Source: Thiocapsa bogorovii (GTDB lineage: Bacteria; Pseudomonadota; Gammaproteobacteria; Chromatiales; Chromatiaceae). From it: 64,000 nucleotides of DNA. The notes beneath the pieces are model-generated. The model was given only the letters and a program-made list of their open reading frames with translations, was not told the origin of the DNA and made no database searches. Where the stretch lies: NCBI RefSeq assembly GCF_021228795.1, contig NZ_CP089309.1, forward strand, positions 5,577,501 through 5,641,500. The letters are read 5' to 3'. A program made the translations under genes and the position numbers. This document shows, in pieces, positions 25,546 to 36,555 of the stretch. How positions within the stretch are numbered: position 1 is the stretch's first letter; each line of letters begins with the position of its first letter.

Positions 25546-26895
25546 TCAGTGCTGGTTCGTCCGGACAATCGATAACGGCTCCGCGACCAGGGCTTGGCGA
25601 ACCCGCACCAGCCGATGCGTGAGCCGGTCGCGGTCATGCGGCGAGGCAATGCTGCGCTCGGCTGCCTCGGCGATCTCATCGACTTTTTGTCGGAGCACCC
25701 AGCGCCGGTTCGGGCTGGCGGTCTGGCCGGCGATGGTTTGCAGCGCGCCAAGCAGCCGCAGCAGGATGGCCACATTGCCTTCGGCGTTCTGCCGGATCTG
25801 ATCGAAGGCCTCGCTCATTAGGCCCTCGAAGCTTGGGCCGCGGGCAATGACCCGCAGTTCACCCTCTTCAAACGCGTGCGGAGTCCCGATCCGGCGCGCC
25901 GCCAGCCGAGTCAGGATCGCCGCCAGATAGTCCACGCACATCACCGCGGTCGTGGTGTCGTTGATGCCGGGCGACAGGGCCTTCATGGCGACGTCCACGA
26001 CCTGGCGGATACCGAAGGCGACATCCTGTTCCACCGTCCGCTGGGGACTGATGACGAAGACCGCGTTCAGTCTGGCCGTCGTCGCCTCGTCCAGCTCACC
26101 CGGATCGATCAGCGAGACCAAGGGTGTATCCGAGACGACGAATTCGCCGACGCCATGCTCCATCCGCAGGATGGTCTCCAGTGTCCGGGCGACGTCCAGC
26201 AGCGCGTCCATGTCGAGACTCTCGATGTAGCCGGTCTTGCCGGCCGGGACGGCCGACCAGGGCTGCCCGGCGAGCGCACGCGTCAGGGTGTCGTCCGCAC
26301 CTTCGCCGTTATCGTCTCCCAACGCCTCGGGAAACAGATGATCCACGGCCGCGAGGGTCTCCTGCGCGGCCGTGGCAACGATGCTCGACGCCTGGATGGA
26401 GGTTGCAATGTGATGGATGAAGTGGATCAGGACCGCGATCCCGACGAAGGCGAGCAGCAGTCCGGTCAGCACCGCCAGCGTCGGGACAAAGGCCCCTTCG
26501 TCAGCCTCGCGAATCGTTCGCAGGACCACCAGGCAGTAGGCGAAAATGCCGAGGAAGACGCCGAGCACCCACTGATTTACGCGGTCGCGCATGAAGTTGC
26601 GAATGACCCGCGAGGTGTACTGACTGGAGGTCAGCGAGAGGGCCACGAGGGTGATCGAGAACACCACCCCGGCCACCGTGATCATGGAGCTGGCAACGGT
26701 CGTGAGCAGACCACGGGCGCCGGCCGCACCGGCGCCGAAAAGCAGCGGCCAGCGCGCGACCAGATGCAGATCAACGCTCGTGTCCACGGTGATCAGGAGG
26801 ATCGCCAGCACCACGGTATCCACCACCATCAGGGCGGGGACGAACCAGAAGCTCGACCGCATCGATTGCCACCCATGGCGGAGTTTCGTGATCAT
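25546..26895 (-). CDS. DUF2254 membrane protein
   Basis: 449 residues. Membrane segments are visible near residues 16-40 (FWFVPALMVVDTVVLAILLI), 60-85 (SSMITVAGVVFSITLVALSL), 105-125 (FLGIFAYCLVVL) and 138-160 (VLTGLLLAFVGIAVLIHFIH). A large soluble C-terminal domain follows, including ALSPGINDTTTAVMCVDYLA. This layout matches DUF2254, predicted inner-membrane proteins of unknown function. It lies 18 bp upstream of the HPF-type gene within the ATPase operon. A nearly identical deleted copy lies at 22888-23340. Confidence 0.88.
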   Translation of the reverse strand: MITKLRHGWQSMRSSFWFVPALMVVDTVVLAILLITVDTSVDLHLVARWPLLFGAGAAGARGLLTTVASSMITVAGVVFSITLVALSLTSSQYTSRVIRNFMRDRVNQWVLGVFLGIFAYCLVVLRTIREADEGAFVPTLAVLTGLLLAFVGIAVLIHFIHHIATSIQASSIVATAAQETLAAVDHLFPEALGDDNGEGADDTLTRALAGQPWSAVPAGKTGYIESLDMDALLDVARTLETILRMEHGVGEFVVSDTPLVSLIDPGELDEATTARLNAVFVISPQRTVEQDVAFGIRQVVDVAMKALSPGINDTTTAVMCVDYLAAILTRLAARRIGTPHAFEEGELRVIARGPSFEGLMSEAFDQIRQNAEGNVAILLRLLGALQTIAGQTASPNRRWVLRQKVDEIAEAAERSIASPHDRDRLTHRLVRVRQALVAEPLSIVRTNQH

Positions 26896-26985
26896 GCTCT
26901 GCGATCCTTATCGTGATGTCGCTGGCGCGTGCCCCTGCGGCTTTAAGCTTAGCCTGGATTCCGTCGCCATCCAGCCGCGCTAATC

Positions 26986-28560
<1,575 letters not shown>

Positions 28561-28576
28561 GGGTTAGGGCTCTTGG

Positions 28577-28757
28577 GGACTTCAAGGACTAATAGGACTT
28601 CAAGGACATCAAGGACTGCAAAGAAAAGACTTCAAGGACCTCAAGGACCACAAAGACAACTGAGCCAAGCGGTCCTTGAAGTCCTTGAAGTCTTTGTTGT
28701 CCTTTCTTTGTTGTCCTTGGAGTCTTTGTGGTCCTTAAAGTCTTTAAAGTCCTCAAA
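28577..28757. repeat. Hairpin-forming nonamer repeat array, copy 1
   Basis: Left arm made of GGACTTCAA-like words (CTTCAAGGAC repeatedly), a spacer AACTGAGCCAAGC at 28658-28670, then a right arm of the complementary words (TCCTTGAAGTCCTTGAAGTC and so on). Arms of about 80 bp can pair into one long imperfect hairpin. The same array, with the same spacer and orientation, occurs at 29355-29466 on the other side of the four-helix-bundle gene. Confidence 0.9.
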
Positions 28758-28759
28758 TC

Positions 28760-29329
28760 TCACCGCCCCCTCCCTCGCTGCCGATCGCGCTCAGTCAAGC
28801 GTGCCCTGGTCATCCGCTCACGCATCCCGCCTTGCTCGACAAACGCGGCCTCGAGCGACTGAATCTGCCGACTCAAGAGCAGGCTCGTGACCCGAATCAA
28901 CCCGATGACGACGTTGGCGCAGATGGCCGGCTCCGGATGCTCGATACCTTTGCGAAAGGTCTCGTAAGTCGCGCCGGGAATGCGGTTCAGCTCACGCAGC
29001 CGAAGCGCGTAAGGGTGCTCCTTGGGCCACTCCTCAATCCCGCGCACGCGCAGGAAGTCGCGATAGTCGGCCAGCAGCTCTTCCAGGCTGGCACGGGCGA
29101 CATTGGTCAGCTTGATCTCCATTTCCTTAGAGGTACCGGATGCCATGCTGCCCTCGATGATGTTCTGTTTGCCGGATCGGGCGGCCTGCACCATCTGGTC
29201 GTAGGTGCGGTCGCGCTTTTCAACGAATCGTTGACAGAAATGGACCGTAGCGTCGTAGACGATTTCGGCTTTTTGATGGGAGAGCAGGTTCCTGTAACCG
29301 CCGTGGGTTGGGATGAAGCCGGTGGGCAT
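28760..29329 (-). CDS. Four-helix-bundle (S23/IVP-like) protein inserted in the ATPase operon
   Basis: 189 residues. The core resembles proteins encoded in 23S rRNA intervening sequences and the DGR accessory Avd: VHFCQRFVEKRDRTYDQMVQ, AARSGKQNIIEGSMASGTSK, then SLEELLADYRDFLRVRG and two more helices. The A.RSG.QNI.EG pattern is the family signature. Such proteins form pentameric barrels that can bind nucleic acid; their biological role is mostly unknown. There is no rRNA or diversity-generating reverse transcriptase nearby. It lies between atpF and atpA in the same direction, framed by two copies of a hairpin repeat. Confidence 0.88.
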   Translation of the reverse strand: MPTGFIPTHGGYRNLLSHQKAEIVYDATVHFCQRFVEKRDRTYDQMVQAARSGKQNIIEGSMASGTSKEMEIKLTNVARASLEELLADYRDFLRVRGIEEWPKEHPYALRLRELNRIPGATYETFRKGIEHPEPAICANVVIGLIRVTSLLLSRQIQSLEAAFVEQGGMRERMTRARLTERDRQRGRGR

Positions 29330-29354
29330 GGGGTTGCTCCTTGGTTTGTCGAGA

Positions 29355-29466
29355 GAAGGACTGCAAGGACTTCAGAGACTACAACGACAACTGAGCCAAT
29401 CGGTCCTTGAAGTCCTTGATGTCTTTGCAGTCCTTAAAGTCTTTGTGGTCCTTGAAGTCTTTGAAG
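29355..29466. repeat. Hairpin-forming nonamer repeat array, copy 2
   Basis: Contains AAGGACTGCAAGGACTTC, the spacer AACTGAGCCAATC at 29389-29401, and GGTCCTTGAAGTCCTTGATG with further TCTTTG/TCCTTRAAG words up to the stop side of atpF. It is a shorter direct copy of the array at 28577-28757. The repeat stops just before the last codons of atpF (29471), so the insert is confined to the intergenic position. Confidence 0.9.
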
Positions 29467-29470
29467 CCAT

Positions 29471-30247
29471 TCAGTGTACACCCGCCCCACCCTGCAAATT
29501 CAGCAGATCCCCAACCTCCTGCTCCAACGACCTCAGATAATCCGCAATGCTCCAGCCGACCTGTTGACCATTCACGGTCAACTCGATCCCGCCGACCAGA
29601 TCCGGCCCAGCTTCAAACTGGACCGGAGCCTCGGTTTCAAATGTGCTGTTGAGCGCCGTTTGGATCGTCGCACGTTGCGCGGGCGGCAGCTCAAATGCAC
29701 TGCGTACACGCACCGGCTCTGACGTCGTCTTCAGCGCCTCGGCGAGCACTGCGTGCGCCTCGCCCTCCAGCGCCCCCAGGCGCTCGATCAATACCTCAAC
29801 CAGACGCTCTTCCAGACTCGCCCCGGCGAGATCGCTCAGCGTCTTGCGCGCGATCGCGAAGACTTCCTGCTGCGTCCGGTGCAGGAGGGCCTGATTGACT
29901 TGATCGGCCTCCTGTCGCAACGCGTCCTGCCGCTTGGCACGCAAGGCGTCGGCGGCCTGCCGGGCCTCATCGAGCAGACGCCGGCGTTCGGTCTTCGCCT
30001 CGTCCATGGCGTGCGCAAAGAGTGCCGTGCGCTGCTGGTCAAATTCTTGGTTCTTGTGCTGGAAGGTCTCGCGCTCCTGCCGGGCCTCGGCGCGTTTGGC
30101 GTCGGCGTCCGCCAGCTCCGCGGCGATCCGCTGCTCGCGCGCGTCGATGGCGTCGAGGATGGGGCGATAAAGAAAACGCTTCAGCAACCACACCAGGACG
30201 ACAAAGTTGATCACCTGCGCGCCGACGGTGAACCAGTCGATGAGCAT
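29471..30247 (-). CDS. atpF: N-type ATPase b subunit with delta-like C-terminus
   Basis: 258 residues: one N-terminal membrane helix (WFTVGAQVINFVVLVWLLKR), a long charged coiled coil (about 35-150), and a C-terminal domain (ALNSTFETEAPVQFEAGPDL VGGIELTVNGQQVGWSI) that resembles the delta/OSCP end. N-ATPase operons lack a separate delta gene, and the extended b subunit is thought to take its place in the peripheral stalk. Starts three bases after the atpE stop. Confidence 0.92.
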   Translation of the reverse strand: MLIDWFTVGAQVINFVVLVWLLKRFLYRPILDAIDAREQRIAAELADADAKRAEARQERETFQHKNQEFDQQRTALFAHAMDEAKTERRRLLDEARQAADALRAKRQDALRQEADQVNQALLHRTQQEVFAIARKTLSDLAGASLEERLVEVLIERLGALEGEAHAVLAEALKTTSEPVRVRSAFELPPAQRATIQTALNSTFETEAPVQFEAGPDLVGGIELTVNGQQVGWSIADYLRSLEQEVGDLLNLQGGAGVH

Positions 30248-30250
30248 GGC

Positions 30251-30532
30251 CTACTTCCCGGCGACCTGGGCGATGGCGAGGTTCCAGAAGGGGTTTGCGA
30301 AGATGAGGATCATCGAGACCACGAAGCAGTAGATGGCCGTGGACTCGATCATCGCCAGACCCACGAACAGGGTACGGGTGATGGTGGCCGAGGCGTCGGG
30401 CTGCTGCGCCAGTGCCGTCAGCGCGGTCGCCACCGCTCGGCCTTCCGAGAGCGCCGGTCCCATGGTGCCGAAGCCTGTGGTGAGGCCGGCGATGACGATC
30501 GACGACACCGCGATCAAGGTCAAGCTATCCAT
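30251..30532 (-). CDS. atpE: N-type ATPase c subunit (rotor ring)
   Basis: 93 residues, two membrane helices. The second helix carries LAMIESTAIYCFVVSMILIF: Glu-Ser-Thr with a Tyr three further on, as in sodium-binding c subunits. In the first helix the place taken by Gln in Na+ enzymes is a second carboxylate (TMGPALSEGRAV). N-ATPase c subunits are known for this two-carboxylate type, for which proton binding has been argued in one case. Ion choice therefore cannot be fixed from sequence. Confidence 0.92.
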   Translation of the reverse strand: MDSLTLIAVSSIVIAGLTTGFGTMGPALSEGRAVATALTALAQQPDASATITRTLFVGLAMIESTAIYCFVVSMILIFANPFWNLAIAQVAGK

Positions 30533-30562
30533 GATAAATCCTCGGGTGGTTGAGTAGGTATC

Positions 30563-31258
30563 TCATGGCGTGGGTGCCGGCTGCGGCTTTGGCTTGCGCG
30601 TGCGCGTCGCGGCCGCGATGTAAACGGCGGCCAGGATGCTGAAGATGTACGCCTGCACCATGCCGGTGAGCAGACCGAGCGCCGTCATGAGGATCGGAAA
30701 GAAGAAGGGTGTGATGGTGAGCAGGATGGCGATGATCATCGCCCCGCTCATCATGTTGCCGAACAGCCGCACCGCCAGGGCCAAGGTGCGCGAGACCTCG
30801 CTGATGAGGTTGAACGGCAGCATCATGAAGGTCGGCTCCATGTAGGACTTGAGATAGCCGCCGAGTCCCTGTTCTGCGATGCCGAAAAAGGGCACGGCCA
30901 CCAGCACGCAGAGGGCGAGGGCGGTCGTGGTCGAGAGCGAGCCCGTCGGCGGCTCGTAGCCGGGGATGATGGTGGCCAGGCTGGCCGCGGCGACGAACAG
31001 GAACAGGGTGCCGAGAAAGCCGAGATAAGTCCGCACGTCGTGCAGTCCGACCTCCAGGATCTGTTTCTCGATTCCGGTGACGAGGATCTCCAGCAGGTTC
31101 TGCCAGCGCGAACGGCTGAGATCCCTGGATAATTTGTGCGTGACGAGGATCGAGCCGACGACCAGCACGAGCATGAGCGCCCAGGTGAACACGATGGTCG
31201 CGTTGAGCTTTAGAAACCCGTACTGCCAGAAGATGATCTCATCGGGACTCAGGCGCAT
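30563..31258 (-). CDS. atpB: N-type ATPase a subunit (ion channel)
   Basis: 231 residues from ATG 31258, overlapping the atpR end by 20 bases. Start region MRLSPDEIIFWQYGFLKLNA is the typical N-ATPase opening. The essential arginine sits in SRTLALAVRLFGNMMSGAMI. Five to six membrane helices are visible. Residues in the C-terminal basic tail (ATRTRKPKPQPAPTP) are lineage-specific. It forms the ion half-channels against the c ring. Confidence 0.92.
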   Translation of the reverse strand: MRLSPDEIIFWQYGFLKLNATIVFTWALMLVLVVGSILVTHKLSRDLSRSRWQNLLEILVTGIEKQILEVGLHDVRTYLGFLGTLFLFVAAASLATIIPGYEPPTGSLSTTTALALCVLVAVPFFGIAEQGLGGYLKSYMEPTFMMLPFNLISEVSRTLALAVRLFGNMMSGAMIIAILLTITPFFFPILMTALGLLTGMVQAYIFSILAAVYIAAATRTRKPKPQPAPTP

Positions 31259-31571
31259 TCCGGGCCTCCTTCGCGACGGTCTGATGGTCATCACCCGGGC
31301 CGGTGAGTCCCAGGACGATAAAACGCGCGCAGATGACGCCGGCGAGACCGGCCAGCAGGCGTTGCCATTGGCCGCCGGAGACCAGGTACAAGCCGACCAG
31401 CACCAGACTCATCCGCGCCAGCGCGCTGCCCAGAAGCCAAAGCGCCGGCCGCGGGGAATTGAGGCTCTTGCGCAGCGTCCACCAAAGACCGCCGAAGAAG
31501 ACCGCCCCGAGCGCCAGGCCCGCGGCCCCGGCCAGCACCAGTTCCAGCAATGGGCTCAGCATTTCATTCAT
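31239..31571 (-). CDS. atpR: N-ATPase-specific membrane protein AtpR
   Basis: 110 residues, three hydrophobic segments (LELVLAGAAGLALGAVFFGG LWW, ALWLLGSALARMSLVLVGLY, WQRLLAGLAGVICARFIVLG). The SALARMSLVL and ICARFIV segments place arginines within the membrane, as described for AtpR, which is proposed to help assemble or stabilise the c ring in N-ATPases. Overlaps atpQ by 8 bases and atpB by 20. Confidence 0.88.
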   Translation of the reverse strand: MNEMLSPLLELVLAGAAGLALGAVFFGGLWWTLRKSLNSPRPALWLLGSALARMSLVLVGLYLVSGGQWQRLLAGLAGVICARFIVLGLTGPGDDHQTVAKEARNAPESR

Positions 31572-31894
31572 CGCCGTCCTCCTGCTCTTCGCGCATCGCC
31601 CGCTCTTCCTTGGCGACCCAATGCCAGGCATTGAAACAGCCGAGCGCGAGCCCGCCAACCAGCAGCGCCAGCGTCCAGGAGTGGCTACCCGGATGTTGTT
31701 TGTCGAGCCACAGACCAAGCGCCGCGCCGAGCAGTGTCGGCACCGCCACCGACCAGCCGATCAGCCCCATCATGCCGAGGCCGAACCAGACCCCCGGCGT
31801 GGGGTTGCGACGAGCCTTGAGCTTGCGCGCGGCCTTGTCGCCGATCTGTCCGGCGAGGGTCGGAGCCGTGTCCGAGTGCTTTCTCTCTGGAGGC

Positions 31895-31902
<8 letters not shown>
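31564..31902 (-). CDS. atpQ: N-ATPase-specific AtpQ (AtpI-like) membrane protein
   Basis: 112 residues with a basic N-terminus (RKLKARRNPTPG) and two membrane helices (VWFGLGMMGLIGWSVAVPTL, SWTLALLVGGLALGCFNAWHW), followed by an acidic tail. This is the AtpQ/AtpI-type product that marks N-ATPase operons between epsilon and AtpR. It probably aids rotor assembly or ion supply. Overlaps atpC by 8 bases. Confidence 0.88.
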
Positions 31903-33780
<1,878 letters not shown>

Positions 33781-34179
33781 TTATCTGGTCCGATTGAAAC
33801 CGGGTCCCTGTCCGTAGCCCGGACCCGGACCGTTTCCAGGGCCGTACCCGTTCATCATGCCGGAACCCATGCCATACCCCGGACCCTGACGATTTCCAGG
33901 GCCGTGCCCTTTCATCATGCCGGGACCCATGCCGTACCCCGAACCCTGACCATTTCCAGGACCGTAGCCGTTCATCCTGCCGGGACCCATGCCGTAGCCC
34001 GGACCGTTGCCGGAACCTGGTCCGTACCCAGGGCCGGAGCCACCCATCATGCCCGGACCCATGCCGTAGCCCGGACCGTACGCGCCTTGAGGCGGTTGGG
34101 CGAATGCGCCGGCTACCGCGATCGTTCCGACGAGAAAGAGGGCAGCGCTCGACGTCGTGCGAAGGCTCATGCGTTTCAT
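33781..34179 (-). CDS. Secreted Gly/Met/Tyr-rich repeat protein
   Basis: 132 residues from ATG 34179 with AGAGGA upstream. A signal peptide (SAALFLVGTIAVAGAFA, cut before QPP) is followed by about four 20-residue repeats of the form GPGYGMGPGMMxGyGPGxGx. Similar Met/Gly-rich periplasmic proteins exist near metal- or envelope-stress genes; the Met pairs could bind copper, but that is inference. It lies 39 bp upstream of atpD in the same direction. Three stem-loops lie in its 5' region. Confidence 0.75.
   Translation of the reverse strand: MKRMSLRTTSSAALFLVGTIAVAGAFAQPPQGAYGPGYGMGPGMMGGSGPGYGPGSGNGPGYGMGPGRMNGYGPGNGQGSGYGMGPGMMKGHGPGNRQGPGYGMGSGMMNGYGPGNGPGPGYGQGPGFNRTR
33820..34085. repeat. 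Tandem 60-bp coding repeats in the Gly/Met-rich gene
   Basis: Imperfect 60-bp units, each containing TTCATCATGCCGGGACCCAT or a near copy followed by GCCGTACCCCGGACC, recur about four times and encode the 20-residue Gly/Met units. Between-copy identity is high, so copy number changes are plausible. Confidence 0.8.
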
Positions 34180-34202
34180 CGAAAATCCTCTGGTTGAAAC
34201 CT

Positions 34203-34277
34203 CCCCCTTTAGGGGGATAATTTCGCACGGAAAAGGCATAACCTCTTCCGTGCGGTTTCGCCCGGCTTAGCCGGGCG
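34203..34277. promoter_or_regulatory. Three consecutive stem-loops upstream of the Gly-rich gene and ATPase operon
   Basis: Perfect stems: CCCCC-TTTA-GGGGG (34203-34216); CGCACGGAA ... TTCCGTGCG (34224-34254, 9 bp, 13-base loop); CGCCCGG-CTTAG-CCGGGCG (34259-34277). They lie 24-98 bp upstream of ATG 34179, in the likely 5' leader. The third could be a terminator stem of an upstream transcript, but no T-run follows on either strand. A role as leader RNA structure is possible. Confidence 0.55.
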
Positions 34278-34456
34278 CGGATTGCAACATGGTCAAATTC
34301 CACTCAGGATTTGGTTTGATGCCTGTCTCTGAAATGGGCCAGAACGCTTATCTCACAGCCTCCGACTGAACCATTGCGACATTTTTTCTTATAGGCGCAG
34401 TGGTGCTGGCTGTCGGTACGCTGCCGCACATAAGCGCCTTGGCGGAAGCCGATGGA

Positions 34457-34972
34457 TCAATCGCAGCGCACAAAGAACGGATCCGCGAGCGCCTCGCGGC
34501 ATTGGTCACCGGTATCGATTCGAGCATCAGCGCCCGTCCCCTTGGCCAACTTGCCCTCCGCCATGTCGCGTAACTGATGCGCCAGACCACAGGGTTGCGA
34601 CGTCGCGCAGCGGTTGTCCTCGCCGCAGACCTGTTTGACCAAATCGTCACAAGCCGATGTCGCGAGCCGTGATTCCTCCTCGGGTGAATGCATCCAGGTC
34701 TCCAGCATCCGCTGGGTGGGCACCGCGGTGCCATGGCGGACGATCACCACCGAGCCATCCTGGAGTTGGTGCACGCCATCCCACAAGGGCTCCACCCTGT
34801 CTCCTTGTCGATGCCAGGCCCGATGCGTGGCCGCATCCACCTCGACATGCGAACCATCCGACAAGGTACCCTGCCAGTCGGCGGCCATGACCGGGGCAAG
34901 GGGCAGCCAACTCAGCAACACCCAGAAGAACCGCAATGGCACAGTGAGTCTTTCGCAATTGATAGTTTTCAC
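34457..34972 (-). CDS. Secreted protein of unknown function
   Basis: 171 residues from GTG 34972 (GGAG about 11 bases upstream; an ATG at 35050 would add 26 poorly supported residues). A signal peptide (VPLRFFWVLLSWLPLAPVMA, cut before ADW) leads to a mature part with paired cysteines (ACDDLVKQVCGEDNRC, QPCG, QCREALADPFFVRC), suggesting disulfides in the periplasm. The segment WQGTLSDGSHVEVDAATHRA is repeat-free and beta-rich. I do not recognise a family. Confidence 0.6.
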   Translation of the reverse strand: MKTINCERLTVPLRFFWVLLSWLPLAPVMAADWQGTLSDGSHVEVDAATHRAWHRQGDRVEPLWDGVHQLQDGSVVIVRHGTAVPTQRMLETWMHSPEEESRLATSACDDLVKQVCGEDNRCATSQPCGLAHQLRDMAEGKLAKGTGADARIDTGDQCREALADPFFVRCD

Positions 34973-35070
34973 AACGACATAGCTCCAGTAATTCGCGATA
35001 CGGTTTGAGAGGCGCGCGCCGCTGACCGTCCACGCATGAAGGTGTTTCATTGAGACACCATGGAACCCTG

Positions 35071-35193
35071 GTGGTACCAGTCGGCCTCTCACCGGAAGAG
35101 ATCGCGGAAGAGATCGCGGACAAGATCGTCCGCATTGCCCGCCGGCATGTTCGTGGTCGTCGCTCAGTCCCCACCGAGGCGGCGAAGCCGTGA
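35071..35193 (+). CDS. Short frame of unknown origin, probably a gene remnant
   Basis: A plus-strand frame reads VVPVGLSPEEIAEEIADKIV, RIARRHVRGRR and stops at 35191-35193. The amphipathic helix with the duplicated EEIA/EEIA word (GAAGAGATCGCG twice) looks coded, but there is no good start or family. It overlaps the end of the cbpM remnant on the other strand. Confidence 0.2.
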   Translation: MVPVGLSPEEIAEEIADKIVRIARRHVRGRRSVPTEAAKP

Positions 35194-35425
35194 TCTGAGC
35201 GCGTCGATCTCATCGAGCAGGTCGAGCACGAGTGCCGTGCTGGCCGCGTTCAACTCCAGATCGCGCGTGAGACGCAACGCCACCCGCGCGCGTCTGAGCG
35301 TCGCCCCGCCGAAATGCCAACACTCTGGGTCTTCGCCGCTCGGCGTCAGTGCGCCTTCCATTGATCTCATCCTGAGCGACCGTGCGCTCCAGTCCGAGCA
35401 CGGCGTAATAGTCCTTGAATTCCAT
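35164..35425 (-). pseudogene. Fused remnants of cbpA (DnaJ-like) and cbpM
   Basis: From ATG 35425 the frame reads MEFKDYYAVLGLERTVAQDE, the first residues of the J-domain protein CbpA. It then breaks off, and a second frame starting near 35370 gives the end of CbpM (ECWHFGGATLRRARVALRLT, DLLDEIDALRSRLRRLGGD). Almost all of cbpA and the start of cbpM are deleted. CbpA is a co-chaperone of DnaK and CbpM its inhibitor; neither product would work here. A similar cbpM tail lies inverted at 23637-23771. Confidence 0.75.
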
Positions 35426-35797
35426 CAACCCTCCCGCTGGTGGCTTGCGGCATCCGGTCGCGTCTTGCGACGGACTATGAGTCTAAGTGGAAAAGCGTCA
35501 AGCGCCACGCCGCTGTCGTGCGAACGCCGTGAGAAGGCGAGGGCTGACTGGGCGTGTGCTGGTGTCGAGAGGCTCTTGGACTCCGTTCACTCAACCTAGC
35601 TCAGCAGCGCCATGCCGTCTGTACGCTATCGCACGCAGCCTTCGGCCTCGAAGCGCGAGCACTCGCAGGAATCCTGTCGGAAGCCTTCGGCGGGGGGACG
35701 CGCCGGCTTCGATACGTGCGGGCGTGACAGCGGCTCGGCTGTTGTTTCCAACAGTCTCTCGTCACGAATCTCTAAGATTTGCCCACCCGATTCTCGG
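35426..35797. other. Intergenic region, nothing recognised
   Basis: Frames here are short and lack family resemblance or initiation signals. No repeat or RNA structure was noted. Confidence 0.4.
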
Positions 35798-36052
35798 CTA
35801 CTTTTCTGCGTTGCGACAGCGGCTGAGAGGTGGTACAGAGGTCCGGACCCATTGATGTACTTGGTCAGTGAATGAATCACCACGTCGGCGCCCAGCGCCA
35901 GGGGCTCGATCGATCAGGCCTCGCGCCACCTCACTCTTGCCGGTGCCGGCAAAGCCTTTGATGAAAGCGATTGCCGGACCCTGGTCAAGCCAATGCCCGA
36001 GGAGCCAGTCCAACAGAGCGGCTTGATTCGTCCCGAGGGTCTTTTCCATCAT
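35798..36052 (-). pseudogene. P-loop ATPase, N-terminal fragment
   Basis: From about 36052 the frame reads MEKTLGTNQAALLDWLLGHW, LDQGPAIAFIKGFAGTGKSE with a Walker A motif (GFAGTGKS), then loses coherence after GLIDRAPG. It looks like the start of a larger AAA-type ATPase cut off by a deletion around 35900. No function can be given. Confidence 0.5.
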
Positions 36053-36224
36053 TATCGCTTAGCGGTAAGTTCCAAGGCAGTTGTCGCATTTTTCATGCTG
36101 CGGTCCGCTTCCTTTGGTGGTTGTCGATGAGTGTGCTAGCCGAGGCGCGTCGACATGGAAACCGCTCGCCGCGGGGTTTGAGCCTTGCCAAATCGCGGCC
36201 GGCCGGCGCCCGTGCATGCAATGG

Positions 36225-36551
36225 TCAACCTGCGGGGTTCTGGGACTTGGCCGATGCCGGCAGCCGCAACAACCGTTCGCTGCGCCAGACACGGACGATC
36301 CGAACCCGCTCCGGGTCCCGGCGATAGACGGCCCGAAAGGGCGGGTGGATCAGCTCGCGCAGGAAGGGTTGACCAAACTCGTGAACGATCCGCCCGATGT
36401 CCGGTTGGTCGGCGAGCACCTCCACGCGTTGAAACATCTCGGCGATGAGCCGGTCGCCAACCTCCGGCACTGCTTCTTCGGCGTACCATTCCCGGATGCC
36501 CGCCAAGTCGCTGAGCGCGGATTCGGCGAAGCTGATCCTGGCAGCGCCCAT
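36225..36551 (-). CDS. RelE/ParE-family toxin
   Basis: 108 residues. The sequence ISFAESALSDLAGIREWYAE, GDRLIAEMFQRVEVLADQPD, GRIVHEFGQPFLRELIHPPF and AVYRRDPERVRIVRVWRSER follows the ParE/RelE fold (two helices, then beta strands). Members inhibit gyrase or cleave mRNA on the ribosome. It starts four bases after the stop of a Phd/YefM-type antitoxin, a standard type II pair. Confidence 0.88.
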   Translation of the reverse strand: MGAARISFAESALSDLAGIREWYAEEAVPEVGDRLIAEMFQRVEVLADQPDIGRIVHEFGQPFLRELIHPPFRAVYRRDPERVRIVRVWRSERLLRLPASAKSQNPAG

Positions 36552-36555
36552 GCCT

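Noticed and set aside
28760-29329. Diversity-generating retroelement (Avd-like protein) considered
   Set aside because: No DGR reverse transcriptase, template repeat or variable repeat is nearby; the only reverse transcriptase is a group II maturase 15 kb away.
28577-29466. CRISPR array suspected from the periodic words around the four-helix-bundle gene
   Set aside because: The words are nonamers with complementary partners forming hairpins, with no constant repeat-spacer layout and no cas genes.
33820-34085. CRISPR-like 60-bp periodicity
   Set aside because: The repeats are coding, in frame and without variable spacers; they give Gly/Met units of a secreted protein.
34259-34277. Rho-independent terminator at the CGCCCGG stem
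   Set aside because: No T-run follows the stem on either strand, so it was kept only as a stem-loop.
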